A DNA stretch of 64,000 nucleotides, from the NCBI GenBank assembly GCA_964057225.1, contig OZ059895.1, forward strand, positions 16,682,001-16,746,000, in the 5' to 3' direction. Shown piece by piece: positions 27,001 to 40,781 of the stretch. The position numbers and the translations under genes are program-made. The notes beneath the pieces are model-generated. The model did no database searches, was not told where the DNA came from, and worked only from the letters and a program-made list of their open reading frames with translations. Position 1 is the stretch's first letter, and each line of letters opens with the position of its first letter. Source of the DNA: Auanema rhodensis (Eukaryota; Nematoda; Chromadorea; Rhabditida; Rhabditidae).

Positions 27001-27621
27001 CTCGCGCACTTGTACGTCAGCCAGTTATTCTTCTCCTTGATGAAGCTACTTCTGCTCTTGATACTGAATCAGAAGCTGTTGTTCAGGTAAGCCCCTACAG
27101 CTGTTAATGCATGAAATCACAGATAAAGTAGAAATCGACAGTTGAAAATATTAATTTTTCTGGAAATAAAACTAACTTTAGGAAGCCATCTATAAGAATC
27201 TCGAGGGTAAAAGTGTTATCTTGATTGCTCACAGATTGTCAACGGTAGAAAAAGCCGATAAGATCATAGTGATCAATAAGGTTTTTATTATTTTTTTTTT
27301 AAAATGAACTTAAATTTTCAAGGGAAGAGTAGAGCAAATGGGAACTCATGAACAGTTATTGAATCAGCCTGGAACCTATGCAACTTTGGTTCAAAGACAA
27401 ATGTTAGGTGGAGGAAAGAAAAATGGTAAACCAGCACCACCCTCAGCTTCTAGGTACTGCTTACTCTAATCATGATATTGTTTCACAATTATCACAAAAA
27501 TGGGTAGATAAAAACCGTTTCGTTTAGATCTGTTAGCGTAGGCAATGGAAGTCAAGGAGGTGCCATGTCTTTATTATCAACTAGCTTTAGTCAGTCAGCT
27601 AGCAGTGTTACTTCTCGATAA
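24068..27621 (+). CDS. HAF-type half ABC transporter, copy B (TAP-like/ABCB9 class)
   Basis: Same nineteen-exon structure as copy A, from ATG 24068 to TAA 27619-27621. The nucleotide-binding domain is complete: [37 protein letters not shown]. Differences from copy A cluster in hydrophobic segments ([13 protein letters not shown] versus [14 protein letters not shown]), in the loop after the coupling region ([19 protein letters not shown] versus [19 protein letters not shown]), at the start of the helical ATPase subdomain ([10 protein letters not shown] versus [10 protein letters not shown]) and in the tail, which is longer here and ends ASSVTSR. Half transporters work as dimers; C. elegans HAF-4 and HAF-9 pair with each other, so an A/B heterodimer is an attractive but untested idea. 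No frameshift or stop was seen. Confidence 0.93.
25391..25619 (+). repeat. 229-bp intron nearly identical to 21251-21479
   Basis: Counterpart of the copy A intron; see that entry. No obvious internal ORF, small RNA hairpin or transposon end was recognised. Confidence 0.9.
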
Positions 27622-28899
27622 AAATGAAATTCAACTGTGATCTAAACCTAATATTTCAAAAACTACATTTCAAATATTTTTAGAAGATTTGTAAATTTGT
27701 ATTTTTTAAATTTATATTGTTATCTAGTCATGATGAAATTAATTGTTTCTACTTTTGGAAGTGATTTATAGTACGTGTGTTTTCGAACAAAATAAAAGAT
27801 TAATTAAGTTTATATTCGCATTATGTCTTCTAAATGGTTATTTCTTTACATTTCTTGTTTAAAATTGCCATATATATAAGATGTGTCATCTTAGAGCTTT
27901 ATTCTTTGAATTTTGGTAAAGTTCAGTGCTAGCTCGGATAGATGTGAATTCATTGTCGTCGTGCAAGGGTCGTCTTGAACACCCAAGGTCGATCTTTTTG
28001 ACGTTAACGACGATGACGAAGCCGACGTCCACGACGTACGTACCATGATGTCGATGTTGGAGAAGAAGATGATGATGGTAATGATGTCCATCATCATCAT
28101 TGCCGTAGAATGAAAATCAGAAAGAGGAGACATCGTCAATAATCGACTTACCATGCGCGTATTTGTATTTCCTCTCGTACGGGTTTCACCCCTGTTCAAA
28201 ATAATTCTGAAGTTTTCATAAAAATTGTTGTTGCATGGTCTCTATAGCATGAACAAAACAAATCCACGCGCCCGTGTCCATCACAAAGAGCCTCTCTGAG
28301 AAGATATCTGACCATATGACCTTCGAGACCGAATCTAATACAGATATGAGAGAAAAGTAAAAGAGAGAAGGAGAAGAATCAAGAGAGAAAAACAGAAATT
28401 AGAAATAGAGAGGGAACGTGAGACGAGGTAAGACGGAGTTAGACAAGGAATACAGAAGATCTGTTGTCTGTTCAAGACGAAATGACCATGGTTCGCACCC
28501 TCTCACTTCTAACAAACCATCTTCATAACTAGTAGGATTTTCTTTCTTCTTCCCCCTCTCTCTCTCTTTCCGTGTATATTCAAATCTTGCAATTCTCTCA
28601 GTCTCTCTCAGTTTCATCTTATCTGTCTCCCTCTCTCTCTCTTTCATATATCTCTATAAAGTTCTGGATCTCGAGAGTACAAGGTAAGTTAAATAACAAT
28701 TATTTGAAGGCTGAACATACAAATAGTCGGAAGATGAGAGAAATAATGTAAAATTTCTTTAATTACCATCTTATGTTCTTCCCTTTCTCGCATTGCTCAT
28801 ACTTTCTGGCGTCTCAGGGAATTATTCATGGTCTTGTTACGCTTGTTACTGATCATCATCACTGACTTTCCCAATACCTTTCTATCCGATTTCTCTCGA

Positions 28900-28902
<3 letters not shown>

Positions 28903-28950
<48 letters not shown>
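28903..28950. repeat. (CT)n microsatellite
   Basis: Uninterrupted CT run of about 24 units. Confidence 0.95.
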
Positions 28951-28953
<3 letters not shown>

Positions 28954-29027
28954 CATCACTCTATCTCTTAGAGCTTATTACTCCTGATAAAACGATTGTC
29001 AGATAATATTAAGCGTTCATAAATAAC

Positions 29028-29195
29028 TTGAAGACGACAGAGAAAGCAACAAAAATGGATTCGCAACCATCAACATCAAAACGGTGGAACAAGAGTGCAT
29101 TTTCTTTTAATAGCATGAATAGCTACACAGATCGGTACAATTCACACGACAACAATGCTAAGATTCTCCTTTTTGGAGGGCAAATTGGCTTCAAG
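29028..29195 (+). other. Candidate coding exon (first exon?)
   Basis: An open frame with an in-frame ATG at 29055 in a good context (AAAAATGGA) encodes a Ser/Asn-rich, non-repetitive peptide beginning MDSQPSTSKRWNKSAFS and ending GGQIGFK at a possible donor (AAG|GTTATC, not a strong site). It could be an upstream first exon of the nuclear receptor gene or chance. No partner exon is proven. Confidence 0.25.
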
Positions 29196-29824
29196 GTTAT
29201 CTCTTGTACATACTGAGATCAAGAAAAATGTAGAAAAGCACAACGATGAAAAGTTCTGCCAATGCCTGTGTGTGTCACGGTTTTGGCATCAACCTGTCCT
29301 TCCGTCTTTTTTATATCAAAAAAGTATGTAATGGGTAGAAAAAATCTTTTTTTTTTGTTGAATCTTAAGATGACAACCGGAGACAAGGAAGATGGAAGTG
29401 CCGATCGAAAAACAACTACAAAGCCAGCTGTCTTGATTATATTTCATAAAAATTTAACATACAGTCCTGCAAAAAAGAGATCCTGCACTGGTCATATGCT
29501 TGGCTTCCACTTTATTTCATTTCACTTTACTTCAGCAGGCTATCACGACCTTTTCAGTTATCAGAAACGTTAACTACTATTCCCTGGATGATATATCATC
29601 TGTCGTGGGGTGTAGAAATGAAACTGATTGCTGTAGATCTCAAGGAGCTTGGCATGACTGAATATTGACAAGACGACGCATTGGGCTCGAATGCTATGAA
29701 TTCTAACACTGTTGCGATGGTCTCGAGTCCTCAGATCACCTTCAGTGTTATCGATTCGGTTTCTGATGCATGTTATCCGCATCTAACATCTTGCTCAGGG
29801 ACAACCAAAAAGAAGACGACAACT

Positions 29825-29843
29825 AAGAGAGAGAAGGAGAGAA

Positions 29844-29876
<33 letters not shown>

Positions 29877-29877
29877 A
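29825..29877. repeat. (GA)n microsatellite
   Basis: Purine-rich GA/GAAA tract on the + strand, the opposite orientation to most repeats in the window. Confidence 0.9.
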
Positions 29878-30659
29878 ACTGACAGATAATCCTTTCTTTA
29901 AAATACAGCAGATTGATATATATCTTCAAGTTCATACTATCATGCCTAAATTATTCTAGTACTATCTCAATCCGATTTTCTTTTTCGCACATATTTTCCA
30001 AAGTATTCAAACTTTATGCCCATAAGTTTTAACAATTAGCTATCGCCTGTCAAATTAGTCTTTACAGCCGTTACAATTCATTACAATGGTTAGCCTCAGG
30101 GTTAGCGATTAATCGTGTTCTATCTTACAGTACAGACAACACGATGAATTACATCTGAGTACGAAGATCTTCTTGTTCCATCATCACAAATTGACGAGGG
30201 TTGGCACTAAATGAGTGAGTAAGTTGACCGGGAATTCAAATACAGCAGCCAAATATTGCATTGTTCAGGCTGAAAAGAGTGGACGATGCCGCAAGGACGT
30301 TGTAGCATGAGAGGGAGGAATCCTGAATGGATAGGCAGCATGGCGACAGAGCAAACTCCCATTACGGCAATCCCTCCAACTGCAATGGTCACTGGGAGTA
30401 CCCACATGCCATCAACAAGACCATTAATTTTCAAAAAAAAAAGATTTTATTATGTCTTTTTCAAACACAGTTACTTTGTCCTTTTTTTGGGGAACAAAAA
30501 ATCATTCAAATGGTCTAGTATATGCCGATGTGAAACAGACTGTTGCTGCCTGATCTAAAGCGAAAACAGCATGAACGATGCATGTTAAAGGACAGACATT
30601 GGGGAGCCGAACGAATTTCAATTCTTAAACATCTATACCTCTTTCTCTCAAACTTTATA

Positions 30660-30707
30660 TATTTTTATCTATCTCTTTACCTATTTCTCTTTCTCTCTCT
30701 TTCTCTC

Positions 30708-30744
<37 letters not shown>

Positions 30745-30760
30745 TTATCGCTCTTTCTCT
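30660..30760. repeat. CT/CTTT-rich microsatellite
   Basis: CT and CTTT units over about 100 bp, embedded in a spurious Ser/Leu-rich frame. Confidence 0.85.
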
Positions 30761-31593
30761 TTTAACCACCTCTAACAAAGTTAACGATCTGATTCACGCT
30801 TATAGTTGGGAAACTCGTACCAGGTTTTTTCGAGAACTGGCTGGAAATCACAACCTTCGAAGTTTCCAACTCTATTCGGTATTTTCTAAAACATGCTCTC
30901 AAGTCTTGATATGAACATCACGCAAAATCTACGGCAAATGTAAAAATGCATTGTAAACCTGAGGCAGAAACCCATTTCATCTACCTGTCCACCAGGAACT
31001 TTAGAAAGGGCCGGGGAAAAAAATTCATAACTATCTTGTGGTGTAGGTCTGAACGACAATTTAACTTTGACTCGTCGCTTCAGGGGCGATTATCTGGACT
31101 ATGAAACTACAGATTACCGTGATGGCTCTCTCTCTCTCTCATAGTTATACCTCAGTTACGAAACAGAAAAGGTAGGACCGGTGCCGTAGCTCACGGACGT
31201 CGTCTTCGGTGACGGTTCGTGCAGGTCGGTGACTGGTTAATCTGGATTGACGGCGCTCGTCGACGTCCAGTGACTGGACGATGGCCATCCGACGGCGTCG
31301 TGATCTTCTTCTCCTTCGGAAAAGATTCAGAAGACAGAGGCAAGATTAAGGCTCAATGCTGATTTTTGCATTCATATGTGATATAACTGACAAAAATTAA
31401 AGGAAGATGGTCTTTCGATCGGTTGGTACGGGTACAACGGTGACCAACTCTATAATAGTGACGTATACACGGTGCGATTATCGCTCCAAGAGTTTCGAGA
31501 AATAAAGAAGAGAGAGACAAAATTACAGGTAATGATTGAGAGAGAAAAAGAATACAACGATAGAGAGAGTGAGAAATAACGATAGAGAGAGAG

Positions 31594-31727
31594 AATGGAC
31601 AGTCGTCAACGGACCTGGGCGGGCCCATCCCCCTATAGGAGTGGCCTTCAGCCGCGGGCAGCCGCCGTCGTCGTCCCCGTCTGTCGTCCGTCGTCCGTCC
31701 GTCCGTCCCAGCCGCCGGTCATGAGAG
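31594..31727 (+). other. GC-rich island ending in a strong splice donor (candidate 5' exon)
   Basis: A GC-rich patch with CCGTCC/CGTCGTC repeats ends in ATGAGAG|GTGAGT, a near-perfect donor. It has the look of a promoter-proximal first exon. If its ATG at 31721 were translated and joined to the candidate exon at 35695, a stop would follow after two codons, so it is more likely a 5' UTR exon, or the join is different. Confidence 0.3.
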
Positions 31728-33657
31728 GTGAGTCTTGTATCGTTTATTTTTCTTCTCGCTGTCTTCTATTTCTCGCCTTTACTATGTTTCCATCCGAGTA
31801 CTACTTTACCCCAACACATAACACCCGTCGGGCCTAACCCGGTTACCCAGAATCCATGACCCAACCTACAGCCCCGAGGGCCCCCTCCCACCAGATCGGT
31901 CCCTCCCTTTCGTGACCCAAATCGAGCTCCAGATTGCAAAAACTCGGTAGGAGCAATCAGTTGAAATGATACCTCATTGACTATTCACCAAACAATGATG
32001 TTACATCATAGACAACAGAGAAGTGGACCGAGCTAAGGTATATATAGCCAAACCCTTTAAAGCATTTTTCCAACTGTATCATCTCAAACTCTTAAACCCA
32101 CTGTATCATCTCAAGCTCTTAAACCTTAAGTAAAAGATCTTAGTATTTCTATTTCCTACTACTCACTGCTGAGGCTACTTCTATATTCAATGTCATATCT
32201 CTGGTTTTTTTTTCTCTCTATTCCGTATATATACAAGTCTATACGTTTTTTTATTTCTTCAACAACCTCTTCAAGTTGAATATTTTATTTTCATGATTTT
32301 CACCCAAAAATATTCAAATCATTTACAACTATTCTAACATAAAAGAGTTTAAAGACGAAATACAGTAATCCATTCATTGTGTATATTTGCCTGTGTTTCT
32401 CTATCTGTAGTTGTTATATTCTGTGTGTGTGTGTTGCTCGGAAGTCGTTGTTTACACACATGCGCAATCCCCCCGCAACTTGTACCTCCTACTGGTACTG
32501 GCTACCTATCCAGATAGTAAGCAAAGCTTAACCATTTCAACATAACCATAACATGGAATTTGTATCTTTCTAGCTATTTGATATGCTTATTCTCAGAATA
32601 TATTTTAAAGTTTATTTTTGGTCATTTGTTGACCAGCCTGATCAACAACAATAGTTGCCGCATAGGCCGGCATGTACGCTGATTCGCATTTGATCCTTCA
32701 ATTATTCTCATGATGTTAGGTTACTACGTTGAATTAAATGGTTGTATGATGATATTGACGATCAGTCCAAGCTATATTCCTTATTGCTAAGGTCTCTAAG
32801 ACCAATATGTATAAGATAGATCTCAGACCAAAAGAAAGAGAGGAAGATTCTTAAATAGTTAAAGTGTCTGTGTATGTGAGTGGTAAGAGATGGGACAAGA
32901 TGGAGTATGGGGATAGAAGGAAAAAAGAAGAAGAAAAGAAGGAAACGACGACGACAAAGAGTAGAAGTAACGGGGGATGACCTCTAGATTGCCGCACGAC
33001 GTAACAGCCTCTACCACCATCTCCCCTACAACCAGCAACCATCATCATCATCACCAACCACCACACATAACCTGCGCTAGCGCTCTCGTCGTCACAAACA
33101 TTCTAGAGAAGAACCATACAGCCTAGGGACTAAGTTCTCGAAGAAATCTCAAAAATATCCATGAAAAACGCGCTGTAATGTTGTTTATCCAGATAAGGCA
33201 CGCATTTAGACAATACAGTACTCCATTCGAAATGATGACTAAGAGCCCTCAAGGCATGAACTTTGACATCTGTCGATCGCTGAATTTTTGACAGATCTTT
33301 CAAACATATCATCATCATTATCCATTTTTATTGTTCTCATCGTCATATATGTCGTCAGGATTAGGAAATCACGTGAATCTTCTCAATACCTGACGTAAGC
33401 TTAAGACTACAATGTTTTCATGAGATTAGAGAACGTATACATTCATATCATTCATAGTCTTAATCCATCCATCTTTTTCCTTCAAGAAGATCCCGACAAA
33501 AACCATTTTTGACAATCTACTGTCGATTCTTCAATGACTTTCCATGACTTGTTTTGACGGAGCAGAAATACAATAGAAAAGGTTTCAATACCTCCTTCAA
33601 TGTCTGATTATCCTACCTAATAATATCCATAATCTTACGTCAACTCAATTTTCATCT

Positions 33658-33690
33658 CTTTCTCTCTCTCTCTCTCTTTCTTTCTCTCTA
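33658..33690. repeat. (CT)n microsatellite
   Basis: Short CT tract with CTTT interruptions. Confidence 0.85.
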
Positions 33691-35694
33691 TTACTCTTTC
33701 TCATATTTTAGGTTTTATACACTTTTCCCTTCAGTCTGCTCATCTCCTAATTTTTCTCTCCGCACACATACAATGTCCGGTAAAATTTGCCCGATAACAA
33801 CAGAGCCCGAAACTATTGTGGTGTTGTACATTTGGTATAGTAGTTGGGGACCGGAGAATAGATGAGTTCGATACTCTCAAGGTTAGCGGTTGCCTGGTAC
33901 GGCAGGAACACACTGGCATCTCCATCATCCATCACAAAACCCTACCCCCCCCCCCCACTATTGACACCATATAAGGTTCCAAACAACTTCACATACGAGC
34001 ATTATCTGGCCTTAACATCTTCTAACATCAAACCATATTTTCCAACAAAGTTTGTACTTTACAAGGAGATGTACCTCTAGTAAAGTTCACAGAGAAAGTG
34101 GTAGAAAGCACTTAAATCATGATGAGATAGATTCTATTATGTCTTACAAGGGCAAGTTTATTGCGTCGTTTCCCTTTGAACTTTTCGACGAATCCAAGTA
34201 GATGAACACCGAACGCTTCTACAGACAATGTTAAATCAGTCTGCATATATTCGAGACCCACAACGTACCACATTAATTTGAACAAGCTGGTAATAGCACA
34301 AAAGGCAGCTGCTGCTGTCTTACAGTAAGAAGGGGCTGGTCAGCAGCAGCACTTACCGTATGCCGCACTTCTCGCGCCAAGAGCCATAGAGTACACAGAG
34401 TTGGCCAAAAGTTGGCACAAAGTCATCTGGCACGTATGATAACATTTGTGTATTAATTTATCGTAGTATTAGTATTAGTATTAGATATAATTTTTATTTT
34501 GTATATATTTTCGATAAGAGAATACATTAACGTAATTGATATGATTGTTTTACCTTTTTTTTATTCATCTTCTGTCATCATATAGCCAAATGCGCTATCT
34601 GTTGATTTCTTATACATTCACCATGTCTTTTCCTCTTCCTTTCTTTCTCTGTCTTTTCTTATATTGTTATCTTATCTCAGTGAAGGTTAAACATGTTTTC
34701 GGGCGTTCGCATACGCTTGATATCGTTATTAGTTTGAGCGTGTGTTCCTCTGTTCTATCTTGACATAAGATGTTTTCTTTTCCAATTCTTTCTATATTTT
34801 TCAATTATGGAAAACGAAGAGGGTGAAGAAGAAGAGTTAGTGGATCAGTTGAAGAAGGAATTACCAATGATGGTCTTTCTATTACTTGGTAGATTTCGAG
34901 GAGAAAAATTGTTTTGTAAAAGAGGAATTGGCGTTCATACAAATAAGAAATATAACAATTACATGTAAAGAAGTAGAGAGAAAAGAGATAGAGAGATAGA
35001 GGTAATAGAATGCGAAAGAGGATTCTGTTTTCAACCCTTCCAATGACCTTGTGGTCAGTAGGTGACAGCCACCCTCTCTGCGTGCATAGCCTCTCATCTC
35101 TAACTCCTTTCCTACCTAACCCTCACTGTTTGTGCGAAGGTAGATAGATGATCTTTTCAATTATAATGACAATAATCTACTGGATAACCGTAAATACTAA
35201 GAAAGTTAAGAACTTTAATGGTCATTGAATCTGTATTAGTGGAGGTGAGCGATTGTCTGTCCAAAATAATGAATCAACAGGGGGATTTTATAATTAGAAT
35301 CCAAGGAGAAAGAGAGAACTTGAATTTTAAAAATTTTGAGTGAGAATTACTTCCTTATTAAATTTGGCCAAGCAGTTATCAGAAGAACTAATTGGTCTGA
35401 TCAAATTTTGATCAGTTATGTCTAGGTACTTTTGTGTTCAGCATTGCCATATCGACTTTGCTAGCTTTCGAGGTCGTTTACAGACTTTATCAAACTTTTC
35501 ATGATGGTGTCGCGATCTTGGCAAGCCATCAAAAGTACGTCTATCTCCTTTTCTTCATGTCCGTCTCAATTATGGTCAATACTTGCGACAACCATGCAAG
35601 AGAAATGTCCTTCTATTGGCTTCCTCAGGCATCTACCTCTACCTAGTCCATCTCTCGCTATCTCTCAAATTATTCTTCTATTTCGTTCTCTCAG

Positions 35695-35882
35695 CTGATT
35701 AGCCTTGCTGCTATTCTCCGCACTCTACGCAAAGTGCACAATTTACGAAATTGCAACGCGTTCGTGTTACTCCGTGCAATTCACCGGCTGGAGGTCACCC
35801 AGCACCGCCGACGGCGTAAATTGGCCGTCATACAGTGTGCCGACGCGCATCTATCGTGTTCACCGAGAACAACAGTCTACAG
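35695..35882 (+). other. Candidate exon, CpG-rich, with good splice sites
   Basis: 188 bp bounded by a strong acceptor (TTCTATTTCGTTCTCTCAG) and a donor (TACAG|GTATAA). It is open in the frame starting LISLAAILRTLRKVHNLR and also in a second frame. GC and CpG content are much higher than in the flanks. An AGGTCA hexamer lies inside, near 35792-35803. It may be an upstream exon of the nuclear receptor gene 1.1 kb downstream. No database match was possible. Confidence 0.35.
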
Positions 35883-36881
35883 GTATAAAACTCCGATAAC
35901 TCGGGGACATGCTAGAATCGTTATGCTACAACTTAACAATATCTATCCATGTAAAAATTTCTCATATTGAATAGATTTTTAGTTAAATGTAGTATTGTGA
36001 CAAACTTATTAATTTGTCTTGTGATACAGTAAATCTTTCAATTTGTCTGTCAACCTTGATCATCATCAACTTTACGAGTAATTATACAATTCAAGCTATA
36101 GTAATAATGAGACGTTAAGATAGAGTTGGCGCGAAATTTCACGTTCGACGCACAATTCAAATTTCATTTCTAATATTTATTTTTGGTAACAGGCCATGTT
36201 TGGAAATTTGAAATACTGGTAATTTTGATAATTATTTCATAAGTAGCATACCTAATTTTTGAAGTTTCTCTGCCAATGGTCCTATTGACCGATTCATGTA
36301 TTTATCCCTTTAGAGCTAGGGCAGTAGTGAACCTAGACTTTTAAATTTTCTAAAATAGGACTGCAACAATTTTGTTCAACCGTTCGCGATCAACACTAAC
36401 CTTTGAACCCGCTCAAAAAAGTGCTGGTATCCCAAGACCGTTATCATTGTTATCGCATATTCTGCCGACTTAACATTATAAAAGAATATAGAATGTATCC
36501 ATATATTAGCTAGCTATACACTAAATTTCAAATTAACCTTGAAGTAATCATTGACGCGGGAATATCATACTACAAATAGTCGACTACAATTGCAAGAATG
36601 ATAATGTTAGGTGTCTCATTGAGACGTTTTCTCGCGCACCCTGCGAATTAATATAAGGAATTGTGTTCCCTTTTTGGATTTTTTCTGCTTCTCGGTCGGA
36701 GCACATACTCAGGTGGTTAGTTCATGTATTTGGATTTAATCTAATTCTCATATCCATTAGGCAATTGTTCATCATTATCAAGTGAGAGAAACTAACATAT
36801 CCAAGAGTTATATTCTGATTGCCATGAGCAATAGTAGTGCTATCTAATCGCAACCAGGAGATACTTCTTGTAATAACGAAA

Positions 36882-36890
36882 GGGCGTGGC
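36882..36890 (+). promoter_or_regulatory. GGGCGTGGC GC-box (KLF/Sp1-like)
   Basis: GC-box motif in AT-rich DNA about 140 bp upstream of the receptor start codon. It matches the general KLF/Sp1 binding pattern; function is inferred. Confidence 0.35.
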
Positions 36891-36940
36891 TCATTGATAT
36901 TAACACTCTCACGCTAACTTATACTAGTTAAGATTTACGT

Positions 36941-36946
36941 GGGCGG
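36941..36946 (+). promoter_or_regulatory. GGGCGG GC-box
   Basis: A second GC-box (GTGGGCGGAG context, also EGR-like) about 55 bp downstream of the first. Two such motifs in a short AT-rich stretch suggest the proximal promoter. Confidence 0.35.
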
Positions 36947-36988
36947 AGTTGCACAATTCAGTTGTTGCTCTCGCTAACTTGATCCAGT

Positions 36989-37010
36989 TGACCCACTACC
37001 CTACTGACCT
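36989..37010 (-). promoter_or_regulatory. Two AGGTCA-like nuclear receptor half-sites (RORE-like)
   Basis: TGACC at 36989-36993 and TGACCT at 37005-37010 read on the minus strand as GGGTCA, preceded by TAGT, and AGGTCA. They lie 19-40 bp upstream of the receptor's own start codon. ROR/DHR3-class receptors bind A/T-rich flank plus RGGTCA, so autoregulation or control by a related receptor is possible. Confidence 0.3.
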
Positions 37011-37028
37011 TCTACGGTGAAGTTGGAA

Positions 37029-40781
<3,753 letters not shown>

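Larger units (their letters stand above)
27622..37028. other. Long upstream region of the nuclear receptor gene
   Basis: About 9.4 kb with no continuous gene. It contains CT microsatellites near 28.6, 28.9, 30.7 and 33.7 kb and GA tracts near 29.8 and 31.5 kb, so the pyrimidine bias seen in 2.6-13.4 kb is broken here. CpG-rich islands lie at about 27950-28050, 31180-31300, 31600-31930 and 35700-35880. Three segments look like possible exons (29028-29195, 31594-31727, 35695-35882) and are listed separately. Nuclear receptors of this class often have large 5' regions with several promoters. Confidence 0.55.

Noticed and set aside
27891-28199. 102-codon minus-strand frame rich in Met, Ile and Ser
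   Set aside because: Driven by CAT/GAT triplet repeats in a CpG-rich patch; no supporting features.
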